A DNA stretch of 13,610 bases from Smithellaceae bacterium (GCA_028704195.1 JAQVLL010000013.1:1369-14978); one strand, 5' to 3'. Positions 6,794 to 13,346 are shown, counted from the first letter of the stretch. A program made the numbers and translations. Notes: a model not told the origin generated them from the sequence alone.

Positions 6794-7287
6794 TGCGCCT
6801 GGTCTGTCCATCATGTGGAGCCACGGCCAGCGCGGAAGCGTGGTCGAATGACGCGGCGATCCGTTACACCATCGACGCCCTTCTGCAACTGCCCACACCC
6901 GTGCGCCTTCAGGCGCTCAGTTACCTGGGGCTTTTCCGCCAGGGAACCAAAGCCCTGCCCTGGCGTCGCGCCCTGAAGATTGTCACTGGCCTTAAGGACC
7001 TTGTGGCGGAAGGCACTGTCTACTGGCAAGGCGGAGAGACCAGGCCGATCAATGCGGAGATATGGGGAAAGGCCATCGAAGCTACGCTGGCCTCCGGCCC
7101 GAAGGGCCTCAAGAATCATAACTACCTGAGAAAGTGCGCCTGGGAGATGGCTGCGGACCTGGCTGCAAAGATGGAAAACGACCGTGAGCTGTCGCGCCGC
7201 AACAAACAACGCCATGAAGAGCCGAGAGTGATGCCGGAATCGGCGAAAGCAGAAATTGATAAACTTAAAAAGCAGTGGGGAGAGTAA
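6793..7287 (+). CDS. Mu-like phage protein with N-terminal CPSC zinc knuckle
   Basis: A 164-residue protein starting at ATG 6793, coupled to the DUF3850 gene by TGATG and preceded by GGGAGGAA at 6780-6787. The same frame is open upstream to 6718, but only across the preceding gene. The N-terminus MRLVCPSCGATASAEAW holds a CPSC half-knuckle. A helical middle follows (PTPVRLQALSYLGLFRQGTK, PWRRALKIVTGL), then a C-terminal charged helix (about 130-164). Proteins of this type occur in the accessory early region of B3/Mu-like phages, as I recall, without known function. Only two Cys lie in the knuckle (a third, near LRKCAWEM, is distant), so a full zinc site would need dimerisation or other ligands. 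Confidence 0.78.
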   Translation: MRLVCPSCGATASAEAWSNDAAIRYTIDALLQLPTPVRLQALSYLGLFRQGTKALPWRRALKIVTGLKDLVAEGTVYWQGGETRPINAEIWGKAIEATLASGPKGLKNHNYLRKCAWEMAADLAAKMENDRELSRRNKQRHEEPRVMPESAKAEIDKLKKQWGE

Positions 7288-7797
7288 ATGGAAACATTTA
7301 CCTGCGAAAAATACAGATGCATGATTACGCGCCAGGCGTGCGCGGATCGGCAGGCGGCGCGAACGCTCATTGCCAGCAGAAAGCATCCGACTTATCCCGG
7401 CTGCCAAGATTGCACACAGGGTGCAAAAGAAACAACGGGGATCGTATCTGCAGTAAAGCCCAGAGCATGGGGCAGAACATTACATAACCAAAACACAGGA
7501 GGCAATAAAATGGCACGCAAGAAAAGAATTGATGATGGAATACTGAAAAAACTGATTGAAGAGGGAAAATTTGCAGATGAAATCGCAAAAGAATTCGGAT
7601 GCGCACCAGGAGCGATCCGTACACGGATAAAAATACTGGGGCTTGCTCCTAATTACAGACGTTCTCCCAAACATAACAATCCCGATCGCGAACGGCAACC
7701 GGGAATGGATTTAACATACGTGCCCGGTCAGATCATCCCGGTGACGCTGCGTCTGACCGTGGAAGTCAATGTGCGTGTGAGCACGGAAAGCGTTTGA
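7288..7797 (+). CDS. Cys-rich domain fused in frame to HTH protein
   Basis: One open frame of 169 codons, with GGGAGAG at 7279-7285 before the ATG. Residues 1-50 carry C6, C11, C18, C39 and C42 (YPGCQDC), a small metal-binding-like module; residues 51-74 are a linker. At M75 (ATG 7510) a second protein appears to begin (MARKKRIDDGILKKLIEEGK), with a helix-turn-helix at about 93-117 (FADEIAKEFGCAPGAIRTRI). A beta-like C-terminus follows (PVTLRLTVEVNVRV). The internal ATG has a perfect AGGAGG seven bases upstream, so a separate 95-residue HTH product is likely made as well, or the two genes have lost the stop between them. The long form may be a readthrough fusion. The HTH suggests DNA binding; target unknown. 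Confidence 0.68.
   Translation: METFTCEKYRCMITRQACADRQAARTLIASRKHPTYPGCQDCTQGAKETTGIVSAVKPRAWGRTLHNQNTGGNKMARKKRIDDGILKKLIEEGKFADEIAKEFGCAPGAIRTRIKILGLAPNYRRSPKHNNPDRERQPGMDLTYVPGQIIPVTLRLTVEVNVRVSTESV
7497..7512 (+). promoter_or_regulatory. Internal Shine-Dalgarno and start codon within ORF
   Basis: AGGAGG at 7497-7502, seven bases before the in-frame ATG at 7510. It is as strong as the sites of the bona fide genes here and falls exactly where the HTH-bearing part begins. It supports independent translation of a 95-residue product from 7510 to 7797. Confidence 0.6.
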
Positions 7798-7799
7798 GC

Positions 7800-8255
7800 A
7801 TGAAAATCGAAGCCAAACAAATCCAGCTTATCCACATCGCCCGCGCGCAGCTCGGACTTACCGATGAGACATATCGCGCTATCATCGCCGGACGAAGCGG
7901 CGGCAAGAAGGAATCGAGCCGTGAGCTGACCTATGCCGAAGCCGATGCCGTCATCAATTACATGATCCGTCTCGGTTTTAAAATAAAATCGAAATACGTT
8001 GCCCGCGAAAAGGCCGTTAAACGCGCATGGCGATCCGGACAGCGTCCAAACAATGTTTTCTGCATCGCGACAACGTATCAGCTCAATATGATCAACGCCC
8101 TGGCCGGCAAGATACGATGGCGAGTCGAAGACGGTTTTCAGCGATGGATGAAAAAGTACATCAAGATAGATCAGATCAGAACCGACGATGAAGCCTGCAA
8201 GGTTATAGAGGGCCTTAAAGGCATGCTCATAAACCAGGATGGAGATTGTGATTGA
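7800..8255 (+). CDS. gemA: GemA-like (Mu gp16, DUF1018) regulatory protein
   Basis: In Mu, GemA modulates host gene expression and DNA supercoiling. The 151-residue product starts at ATG 7800, three bases after the upstream stop. A TTG at 7794 is also in frame but overlaps that stop. Recognisable features: KQIQLIHIARAQLGLTDETY at 6-25, followed by RAIIAGRSGGKKESSRELTYAEADAVINYM, the hallmark of this family (short helices, Gly-rich turn, then the L-T-Y/D-A-E helix), and GFK near 60. The C-terminal half contains WRSGQRPNN and ATTYQLNMINAL segments also typical of gp16 proteins. The location directly before the Mor-type activator matches Mu (gemA-gemB/mor). Confidence 0.9.
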   Translation: MKIEAKQIQLIHIARAQLGLTDETYRAIIAGRSGGKKESSRELTYAEADAVINYMIRLGFKIKSKYVAREKAVKRAWRSGQRPNNVFCIATTYQLNMINALAGKIRWRVEDGFQRWMKKYIKIDQIRTDDEACKVIEGLKGMLINQDGDCD

Positions 8256-8269
8256 TAAAAGGATGAAAA

Positions 8270-8353
8270 ATGAACGGACTCGAATTGGCAGATTTATTCG
8301 CTTTGTTGGTTGGAATAATTATTTATATGTATATTTCATCAAAGGACATGTGA
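8270..8353 (+). CDS. Tiny hydrophobic peptide
   Basis: A 27-codon ORF with AAAAGGATG at 8257-8265 just before its ATG. The product, MNGLELADLFALLVGIIIYM and then YISSKDM, is a single predicted membrane helix with short ends. It fills most of the gap between gemA and the Mor-type gene. The length is too small to exclude chance, but the start signal and hydrophobic profile are good. The DNA is AT-rich relative to its neighbours. Function unknown. Confidence 0.42.
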   Translation: MNGLELADLFALLVGIIIYMYISSKDM

Positions 8354-8417
8354 AGGGATATCCCGGCAGATCGAATTAAAAAAGTTTGTGTGAGTCCATA
8401 AATCACAGGAGAGCAAA

Positions 8418-8726
8418 ATGCCGCAGGACGGCCTGAAAGAAATCGCCGCAACAATGAGCATTCAGGAGCTGCCGGAATCCTATCAACCGGTGGCGGAAAT
8501 CGTTGGAGTTGAAAACGCGCTCAGGCTGGCCCAGCACCTGGGCGGGCTTTCATTCTATTATCCGCGCCTGGATTCCCTCCTGCGCGACAAGCGCGACGCG
8601 CAGATCCGCGCGGAATTCAACGGATGCAATCATCGTGACCTGGCCAGAAAATACAAATTGACGGAATCCTGGATCCGCGAGATCGTCCAGCGCCGTCCTG
8701 CAGACGAACAAACCCACCTTTTTTAA
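8418..8726 (+). CDS. mor: Mor/C-family transcription activator
   Basis: Mor and C of Mu are dimeric activators that bind dyads upstream of the middle and late promoters and recruit RNA polymerase. The 102-residue product fits the family: N-terminal helices (SIQELPESYQPVAEIVGVEN and on, LRLAQHLGG), a beta strand GLSFYYPRLD (about 43-52) used for dimerisation, then a C-terminal helix-turn-helix at about 72-92 (HRDLARKYKLTESWIREIVQ). The ATG has AGGAGAG at 8407-8413. It is the only Mor/C-type gene in the window, and the gene-free stretch begins right after it, so its likely targets lie at 8727-8901 (inference). Confidence 0.9.
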   Translation: MPQDGLKEIAATMSIQELPESYQPVAEIVGVENALRLAQHLGGLSFYYPRLDSLLRDKRDAQIRAEFNGCNHRDLARKYKLTESWIREIVQRRPADEQTHLF

Positions 8727-8901
8727 ACAGCCCTTTTCAATTTTTCCCAGCAATTACATTTCTCAAGTCCCTTTGTGGAGCTGAAATCACCTATCCCTTA
8801 AAGTCACAGCTACTTCAACTCCTGTTTCCGCTCCAGGCCCCGGCTGCGGCCTGCAATAACGCAGCGTAGCCGGGACCCGAGCGGGGATAACGAAGGCGGG
8901 C
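8727..8901 (+). promoter_or_regulatory. Gene-free control region with nested GC-rich dyads
   Basis: This 175-base stretch holds no convincing gene. The left part is AT/CT-rich and includes a spaced inverted repeat, AGCTG (8779-8783) and CAGCT (8807-8811), separated by 23 bases. The right part is GC-rich, with competing stems: CAGGCC (8834-8839) with GGCCTG (8848-8853); CCCGGCT (8839-8845) with AGCCGGG (8868-8874); TGCG (8845-8848) with CGCA (8860-8863); and CCCG (8876-8879) with CGGG (8882-8885). It lies between the Mor-type activator and the lysis genes, where Mu has its activator-dependent promoters. No clear sigma70 promoter or rho-independent terminator is visible. A Mor-activated promoter here is an inference. 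Confidence 0.5.
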
Positions 8902-9357
8902 ATGGGAAGACTCATTGAGCAGATCATCATTCATTGCTCGGCCACACCAAACGGCCGGCCTAATACAGTGCAGGATATCGACGCCTGGCACCGCACAGCA
9001 GGTTATCATCGCAGCAATCCCATCATCAATCCCGACCTTAAATCAATCGGCTACCATTACGTGATCTATATCGACGGCACGGTTCATACCGGACGCGGCG
9101 TTGAGGAAATCGGCGCTCATGCTGCCGACCATAATCATGACTCCATCGGGATCTGCCTGATCGGCACGGATAAATTCACGCGGGCGCAGTGGCTGTCTGT
9201 CAGTGAGCTGGTGCATGTTTTGTCCAAAGCCTATCCGGCGGCGGATGTGATGGGGCACAGGGATCTTCCTGATGTCCACAAGATATGTCCTGGCTTTAAC
9301 GCGATCACATGGTTTTACAGCGGCATGGGTCCACTGGAGGGCCACTGCCTGGAATAA
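8902..9357 (+). CDS. lys: Endolysin, N-acetylmuramoyl-L-alanine amidase
   Basis: Cleaves the bond between N-acetylmuramic acid and the stem peptide for host lysis. The 151-residue product is a full Amidase_2 domain of T7-lysozyme type. Zinc ligands appear to be H11 (IIIHCSAT), H119 (VMGHRDLPD) and C129 (HKICPGF), with K127 as the catalytic-type lysine and Y51/Y53 in GYHYVIYIDG. The segments AWHR, GRG and HNHDSIGICLIG are typical. There is no signal peptide or SAR segment and no cell-wall-binding domain, so release needs a holin-like partner. GAAGG at 8892-8896 precedes the ATG. First gene after the control region, equivalent in position to Mu lys. Confidence 0.93.
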   Translation: MGRLIEQIIIHCSATPNGRPNTVQDIDAWHRTAGYHRSNPIINPDLKSIGYHYVIYIDGTVHTGRGVEEIGAHAADHNHDSIGICLIGTDKFTRAQWLSVSELVHVLSKAYPAADVMGHRDLPDVHKICPGFNAITWFYSGMGPLEGHCLE

Positions 9358-9380
9358 TATTTATAAAGGAGAAGAAAGGT

Positions 9381-9560
9381 ATGTCGTACACCCTAAATTC
9401 AAAATGTGGAAGCTGCACAAAAAAAGATAAATGCACTGATAGGCACTTCATTGAAGGTGCGATCAGTGGGATTCACCAGGTATGGCCTAGCGAAAAGGGA
9501 CACCTCGGAAGCGGATTTGTTGATCTGAACTGCCTAAACTATGAGAAAAAAGAAGAGTAA
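9381..9560 (+). CDS. Cys-rich small phage protein
   Basis: A 59-residue protein starting at ATG 9381, with AAAGGAGAAGAAAGG at 9365-9379. The frame is open to 9309, but that part overlaps the amidase and lacks a start signal. Cysteines are C9 and C12 (CGSC), C18 and C51, suggesting a zinc site. The sequence is AT-rich compared with the flanking genes. The middle HFIEGAISGIHQVWPSEKGH is aromatic and polar. Its stop overlaps the next start (TAATG). No family named; function unknown. Confidence 0.68.
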   Translation: MSYTLNSKCGSCTKKDKCTDRHFIEGAISGIHQVWPSEKGHLGSGFVDLNCLNYEKKEE

Positions 9561-10060
9561 TGGACATTACAAAATACGATGAATTCAGGGACCAGATGAA
9601 AACAGGCGATCTGCTGCAATGGCGATCTAATTCTCTGATCGGTGCGGCGATCCGCTGGAAAACCAAATCCAACGTCAATCATTCATCCCTTGTCATCCGC
9701 CTGGCCGAGTATGAAGGTCTTGAGCGTCGCCGTTATACAACAGAGGCACTGGAGCATGGCATCGTGCTGAATCTTCTCTCCCGCAGGCTCGAACAGTTCG
9801 ACGGCGAAGTCTGGTGGTACCAACTCAAGGATACATGGAATCATGCGCGCCAGGAGATCGGAGCGGACGCGCTGTCAATGGTCGGTATCCCGTATGATTA
9901 CAAATCGCTACTTTATCAATTACTCGGGAAAGTATCGGCGGATGCCCGTGAACTGTTCTGCTCGGAATATTGCTACCTGTCTTACGGTTTCAAAGGTACG
10001 GCTCCGACACCTGCTGACATGCCCGCGCTGGGTATTTTTGAACAACCAATCAAACTCTAA
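9560..10060 (+). CDS. YiiX/YebB-like papain-fold hydrolase
   Basis: A 166-residue protein of the permuted NlpC/P60-type (YiiX/YaeF, C92-like) family, which cleave amide bonds in peptidoglycan or other amidated substrates. The start MKTGDLLQW at 13-21 and SLIGAAIRW lead into NVNHSSLVI with the probable catalytic H41. The nucleophile is probably C134 in LFCSEYCYLSY, following the Asp-containing IPYDYKSL helix. In permuted members the His comes before the Cys, as here. There is no signal peptide. It is coupled to the preceding gene (TAATG at 9558). Its position beside the amidase suggests a second lytic or envelope-processing enzyme. Substrate is not known. Confidence 0.82.
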   Translation: MDITKYDEFRDQMKTGDLLQWRSNSLIGAAIRWKTKSNVNHSSLVIRLAEYEGLERRRYTTEALEHGIVLNLLSRRLEQFDGEVWWYQLKDTWNHARQEIGADALSMVGIPYDYKSLLYQLLGKVSADARELFCSEYCYLSYGFKGTAPTPADMPALGIFEQPIKL

Positions 10061-10070
10061 GGAGGGGGAT

Positions 10071-10493
10071 ATGAAAAAAACATTATTTGTCATTATGAGC
10101 CTGATCGTCATTACCGCATTCGCCGGCTGTGCGTCATTGCAGTCCATCCCGGTTCTCAACCAGGATGCTATGACACCATTAGCGGTTAAAATCGCCGCCA
10201 AGAATGTCGGCTATGCCGTTGCCAAAAACAATCCGCAGTATGCCGACCACATGATCGCCTATGCCGAGGCCCTGGCCAATGCGAATGATTCCGAAAAGCT
10301 CATCAGCGATGCCCTGCCGCTGGCGATCAGCAAGCTGAGCGGGTTTGCTGTCGATCCGGTTCTGCAGTCGGACATTGAAGATCTCGTAACCCTCATCAGC
10401 CTGACGGCACCGGACGTCGATATAAAAACAAAAAGTGATCTCGCCAAGGCGGCTCTTGCGGGATTCATTCAAGGATGCAGGCTGGCAAAATAG
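10071..10493 (+). CDS. Phage-encoded lipoprotein
   Basis: A 140-residue protein starting at ATG 10071 with AAGGAGGGGG at 10059-10068; the same open frame extends upstream only as a shadow of the hydrolase gene. The N-terminus is a lipoprotein signal: MKK, a hydrophobic stretch LFVIMSLIVITAFAG, then C20 in a lipobox-like FAGC (F at -3 is unusual but tolerated). S22 after the Cys would allow transport to the outer membrane. The mature part is helical and Ala-rich (KIAAKNVGYAVAK, AYAEALANAND). Within a lysis block it might act like an outer-membrane spanin subunit or a superinfection-exclusion lipoprotein. Neither is shown by sequence. Confidence 0.82.
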   Translation: MKKTLFVIMSLIVITAFAGCASLQSIPVLNQDAMTPLAVKIAAKNVGYAVAKNNPQYADHMIAYAEALANANDSEKLISDALPLAISKLSGFAVDPVLQSDIEDLVTLISLTAPDVDIKTKSDLAKAALAGFIQGCRLAK

Positions 10494-10494
10494 C

Positions 10495-10722
10495 ATGGAC
10501 GAAATTGATCGCTCACAGGAAACCACGGAGATTTACGAACAGGCGGCCATGCAAACACTGGCCCGGCGGCGCGCGGCATATTTTCAGCCGGTTCCGGGTG
10601 GCCGTAAATGGCGCGAATGTGAGGATTGCGGGAAACCGATTCCGCTGGCCCGGATGAAAGCTAACCCGAAAGCGACCCGCTGCATAAAATGTCAAACGAA
10701 TTTTGAATCCGGAGGGAACTAA
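10495..10722 (+). CDS. TraR/DksA-family C4 zinc-finger protein
   Basis: A 75-residue protein. The ATG at 10495 follows the lipoprotein stop by one base, with a weak ribosome site, so translation is probably coupled. The N-terminal half is a helix (TEIYEQAAMQTLARRRAAYF). The C-terminal half is the DksA/TraR finger: C42 and C45 (CEDCGKPIP), LARMKANPKATRC with C63, and C66. The pattern is C-X2-C-X17-C-X2-C. TraR-type proteins enter the RNA polymerase secondary channel and alter promoter choice without needing ppGpp. Here a transcriptional role in the late phase is inferred. It overlaps the next start (TAATG). Confidence 0.88.
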   Translation: MDEIDRSQETTEIYEQAAMQTLARRRAAYFQPVPGGRKWRECEDCGKPIPLARMKANPKATRCIKCQTNFESGGN

Positions 10723-11078
10723 TGACACCAGAACAGGCCGCGGCCATATCAGCCATCGCATCCATCATCGCACAAATCGGCACCTGGCCGATCGGGACCG
10801 TTATTATAGCCATCATGTTCGGACCCTGGATCATGATGTGGTTAACCTCCCGCACGATGGAAAAGAAGCTCGAAGCGGCGCAGAAGATGTTTGATGGGGC
10901 GATGGAGATGTACAAAAACAACATCAAACTGGTCGAAAATTATGAACGCATCGCTGACGAACAGGCCGATACCATACGGCTGTCCACGGCAGCGATAACC
11001 GAACTCACAACATGGCTGAAGACCAAAACCCCGTGCCATCAATTACTAGCCGCCCAATTAAGGAGCATTCAAAAATGA
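10722..11078 (+). CDS. Membrane protein with coiled-coil tail, holin/spanin candidate
   Basis: A 118-residue protein overlapping the preceding stop by one base. Residues about 5-42 are hydrophobic (AAAISAIASIIAQIG, then a strong span IGTVIIAIMFGPWIMMWL at about 24-41). Basic and charged residues follow (TSRTMEKKLEAAQK), then a helical, probably coiled-coil C-terminus to about 100. One or two membrane spans are possible. It is the clearest membrane protein in the lysis block, so it is my best candidate for a holin-like or inner-membrane spanin-like partner of the amidase. The sequence does not match a named holin family, so this stays inference. Confidence 0.72.
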   Translation: MTPEQAAAISAIASIIAQIGTWPIGTVIIAIMFGPWIMMWLTSRTMEKKLEAAQKMFDGAMEMYKNNIKLVENYERIADEQADTIRLSTAAITELTTWLKTKTPCHQLLAAQLRSIQK

Positions 11079-11320
11079 GTCTGCAGAATGAAATGCGCCG
11101 CACGCACCTGGCGAACCTGGAACATAAATGCAAACGCCTGCGACAGGACATTACGGCGCTGGCCAAACTCATTGCGATCAATCTCGACTGCACCCTGCAC
11201 CGGCCCGAGGATCTTCCCGTCGCCGAGACGGACAGCCAGTGGGATGAATTGAAAGCAAAGTGGGCAGATCTGATTGCCGCCCAGGAGGAAATCAAACGAC
11301 TGGAAGAGGAACTGAAATAG
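11075..11320 (+). CDS. Small coiled-coil phage protein
   Basis: An 81-residue protein starting at ATG 11075, which overlaps the preceding stop (ATGA) and has AAGGAG at 11060-11065. An upstream ATG at 11012 is in frame but lies within the previous gene without a good site. The product has two helices, residues 1-35 (RRTHLANLEHKCKRLRQDIT) and 55-81 (WADLIAAQEEIKRLEEELK), with heptad-like leucines. It resembles small coiled-coil proteins found just before small terminases in Mu-like phages. Function unknown. Confidence 0.7.
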   Translation: MSLQNEMRRTHLANLEHKCKRLRQDITALAKLIAINLDCTLHRPEDLPVAETDSQWDELKAKWADLIAAQEEIKRLEEELK

Positions 11321-11323
11321 GCG

Positions 11324-11821
11324 ATGGCTGAAAAAGGCGTGCGCACACAACTGGAACCGGTGGCCCGGCAGATGTACATCGACGGCAAGTCTTTGACCGC
11401 CATCGAAGCCGAGCTGGGCGTATCGCGCCAGACGCTTTCCGTCTGGAAGGGCCAGACGAAAAAACCATCCGAAGAATTTGACGAATGGGATAAGGCCCGC
11501 GCGCGCAAGGCCAACTTCGGGATCCGGATGGAAGCCCTCCTCGAACGAGAGCTGACCTATGCCGAAGAACGTCAACCCGGTGCGATTGAAGGCGCGTCGC
11601 TCGATAACCTCTCCAAGCTCGGCTCCCTGGTCGTTAAATTCCGCGCCCAGGAAAACACCGGAGCAGGCTACGACCGGGCAAAGGTATTTCTGGAAAATAT
11701 TCAGTGGATCGTGGGCTGGCTACGGGAACACGATCCGGAAGGATTGAAAAACCTCGCGGCGGATTTCGACGCGATGACGATGCAGTTTAAAACGGAGTGC
11801 ATGAATGGCGGCAATGCGTAA
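11324..11821 (+). CDS. Small terminase subunit, Mu gp27/DUF1804-like
   Basis: Recognises phage DNA for packaging. The 165-residue product has an N-terminal helix-turn-helix at about 22-43 (KSLTAIEAELGVSRQTLSVWK), typical of small terminases. An acidic linker and a long helical domain follow (LLERELTYAEERQPG, LSKLGSLVVKFRAQE, about 80-115), which would form the oligomerisation ring. KVFLENIQWIVGWLREHDPEGL near the C-terminus fits DUF1804-type proteins of Mu-like phages. The start is ATG 11324, three bases after the upstream stop. The 3' end overlaps the large subunit by 17 bases, which supports coupled expression. Confidence 0.85.
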   Translation: MAEKGVRTQLEPVARQMYIDGKSLTAIEAELGVSRQTLSVWKGQTKKPSEEFDEWDKARARKANFGIRMEALLERELTYAEERQPGAIEGASLDNLSKLGSLVVKFRAQENTGAGYDRAKVFLENIQWIVGWLREHDPEGLKNLAADFDAMTMQFKTECMNGGNA

Positions 11822-13346
11822 AAGACCGGCCCTTACCGAAGGGCAGTTTGACAAGCAGGTCGAAGATCTCAAAAAGTGGATACGCGAATCCGTATCGCCT
11901 TTTGAGGGAGACACGCCTGCCAGGCAGCATGCCCGCCGGGAACGGGGCAGAAAGGACCTGCTTTACTTTTTTGCCACCTACATGCCGCATTATTTCAGCG
12001 TTGCTTTCGGAGATTTCCACGGCGAATGGCAGGAGATCACCGAGCTTCAGGATCAGTTCGCCCTGGTTGGGGCCCCGCGTGAACATGCCAAGTCCACCTT
12101 CTTTACCCTGGGCAACCCGATTCATAAAATCGTTTACCGGCTCAAGCGATTCATCTGGCCCTGCTCCGACACGCACGAACAGGCAACGGCCTTTGCGCTG
12201 CAGATCAAACTGGAGCTTGAAGAGAACCCGCGCATCATCCACGATTTTGGAAAGCTCAAAACAAAGAACTGGAGTGATGACGAATTTGAAACATCCAACG
12301 GCGTGAAGATTCTGGCGCGCGGCCGCGGCGACAAAGTGCGCGGTATACGCTACCGGCAGTATCGCCCGGACATGGCGATATTCGACGACATGGAAAACGA
12401 TGAAACCGTCGAGAACCCGCGGACCACGAAAAAGATCATCAACTGGATACGCGGCGCGGTGCTGGGCTCCCTGGGAAAGGGATATTCCGCCATCATGGTG
12501 GGCAACCTTTTTCATCCGCTTTCCGCCATCTCCCGGCTGATCGCCGAGGAGGATGAAGACGGTCTGTCCCGCTATGTATCCAAAGTATATGACGCGATCC
12601 TGGACGAAGAGAATCAAATCCCGTTGTGGCCCGCGCTCTGGCCGTGGGAGAGGCTCATGCAGAAACTGCATGATGTAGGTACCTACACGTTCAACAAGGA
12701 AATGCGCAACAAGGTCGGCACCGAGGATTCGCCTTTCCCGGAAGAGCAGGTGGTCTATTTTGAGCGCCTGGAAGTTGCCAGCCGGCCCCTTATTTTTGCA
12801 ACTGCCGTCGATCCTTCGGGCACCGCAACCAAAGGGAGCGACTTCCGATCGGTCGTCACCTTCGGCCTGGATCTGCAGCGCATGGTGTTTCCGTGCATGC
12901 ATGCCTGGATCAAACGCCGCTCCGTAGGCGAAATGTTTGCGGCGGCCTACGCACAAAACGATCAGTATCCGGGCATCGTCGTGATTGAAGAAAACATGTT
13001 CAAGGATTTTCTGCACGATGCGATTTTCAATTACGCCAGGGATGTTGGGCGGTATCTGCCCTGGAACACGGTGCAGCACAGCGCCAACAAGATCGCCCGG
13101 ATTGTGGGGACATGCGCCTACCTGTGGGAGCACGGGAAAATCCTTTTTGACCGCAACCAAAGCGACCAGAAAACCCTCATTGAGCAGTTTGTATATATCT
13201 ACACCCCGACCGTGCATGACGACGGTCCGGACGCGGCGGAAATGTCAATCAGCAGTTTGCAGAGAAACGCGGGCCAGGGTGTCCATTATGAGACCGTCCG
13301 GAAGCGGGAGAATTTTCATGGCCTGAGAACGGGGGCGGCATGGTGA
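11805..13346 (+). CDS. Terminase large subunit, Mu gp28-like packaging ATPase/nuclease
   Basis: Powers DNA translocation into the prohead and cuts the DNA. The 513-residue product has the ATPase at the N-terminal side: Walker A-like GAPREHAKST at 89-98 with K96, and Walker B MAIFDD at 190-195 followed by MEND (acidic catalytic region). The C-terminal RNase H-like nuclease shows FATAVDPSG with D336, VVIEEN with E395/E396, and HDDGPDAAEM with D472/D473 and D476. This matches headful terminases of Mu-like phages. The chosen ATG 11805 has GGAG at 11794-11797; ATG 11814 is a close alternative. It overlaps the preceding gene by 17 bases. Confidence 0.94.
   Translation: MAAMRKRPALTEGQFDKQVEDLKKWIRESVSPFEGDTPARQHARRERGRKDLLYFFATYMPHYFSVAFGDFHGEWQEITELQDQFALVGAPREHAKSTFFTLGNPIHKIVYRLKRFIWPCSDTHEQATAFALQIKLELEENPRIIHDFGKLKTKNWSDDEFETSNGVKILARGRGDKVRGIRYRQYRPDMAIFDDMENDETVENPRTTKKIINWIRGAVLGSLGKGYSAIMVGNLFHPLSAISRLIAEEDEDGLSRYVSKVYDAILDEENQIPLWPALWPWERLMQKLHDVGTYTFNKEMRNKVGTEDSPFPEEQVVYFERLEVASRPLIFATAVDPSGTATKGSDFRSVVTFGLDLQRMVFPCMHAWIKRRSVGEMFAAAYAQNDQYPGIVVIEENMFKDFLHDAIFNYARDVGRYLPWNTVQHSANKIARIVGTCAYLWEHGKILFDRNQSDQKTLIEQFVYIYTPTVHDDGPDAAEMSISSLQRNAGQGVHYETVRKRENFHGLRTGAAW

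Noticed and set aside
8700..8760. Terminator after the Mor-type gene (run of T at about 8717-8723)
   Set aside because: The T-run lies inside the end of the gene and no GC-rich stem directly precedes it.
11787..13217. 476-codon open frame on the minus strand
   Set aside because: It is antisense to the large terminase, which has clear ATPase and nuclease motifs. The antisense product shows no recognisable domain, and all neighbours are plus-strand.
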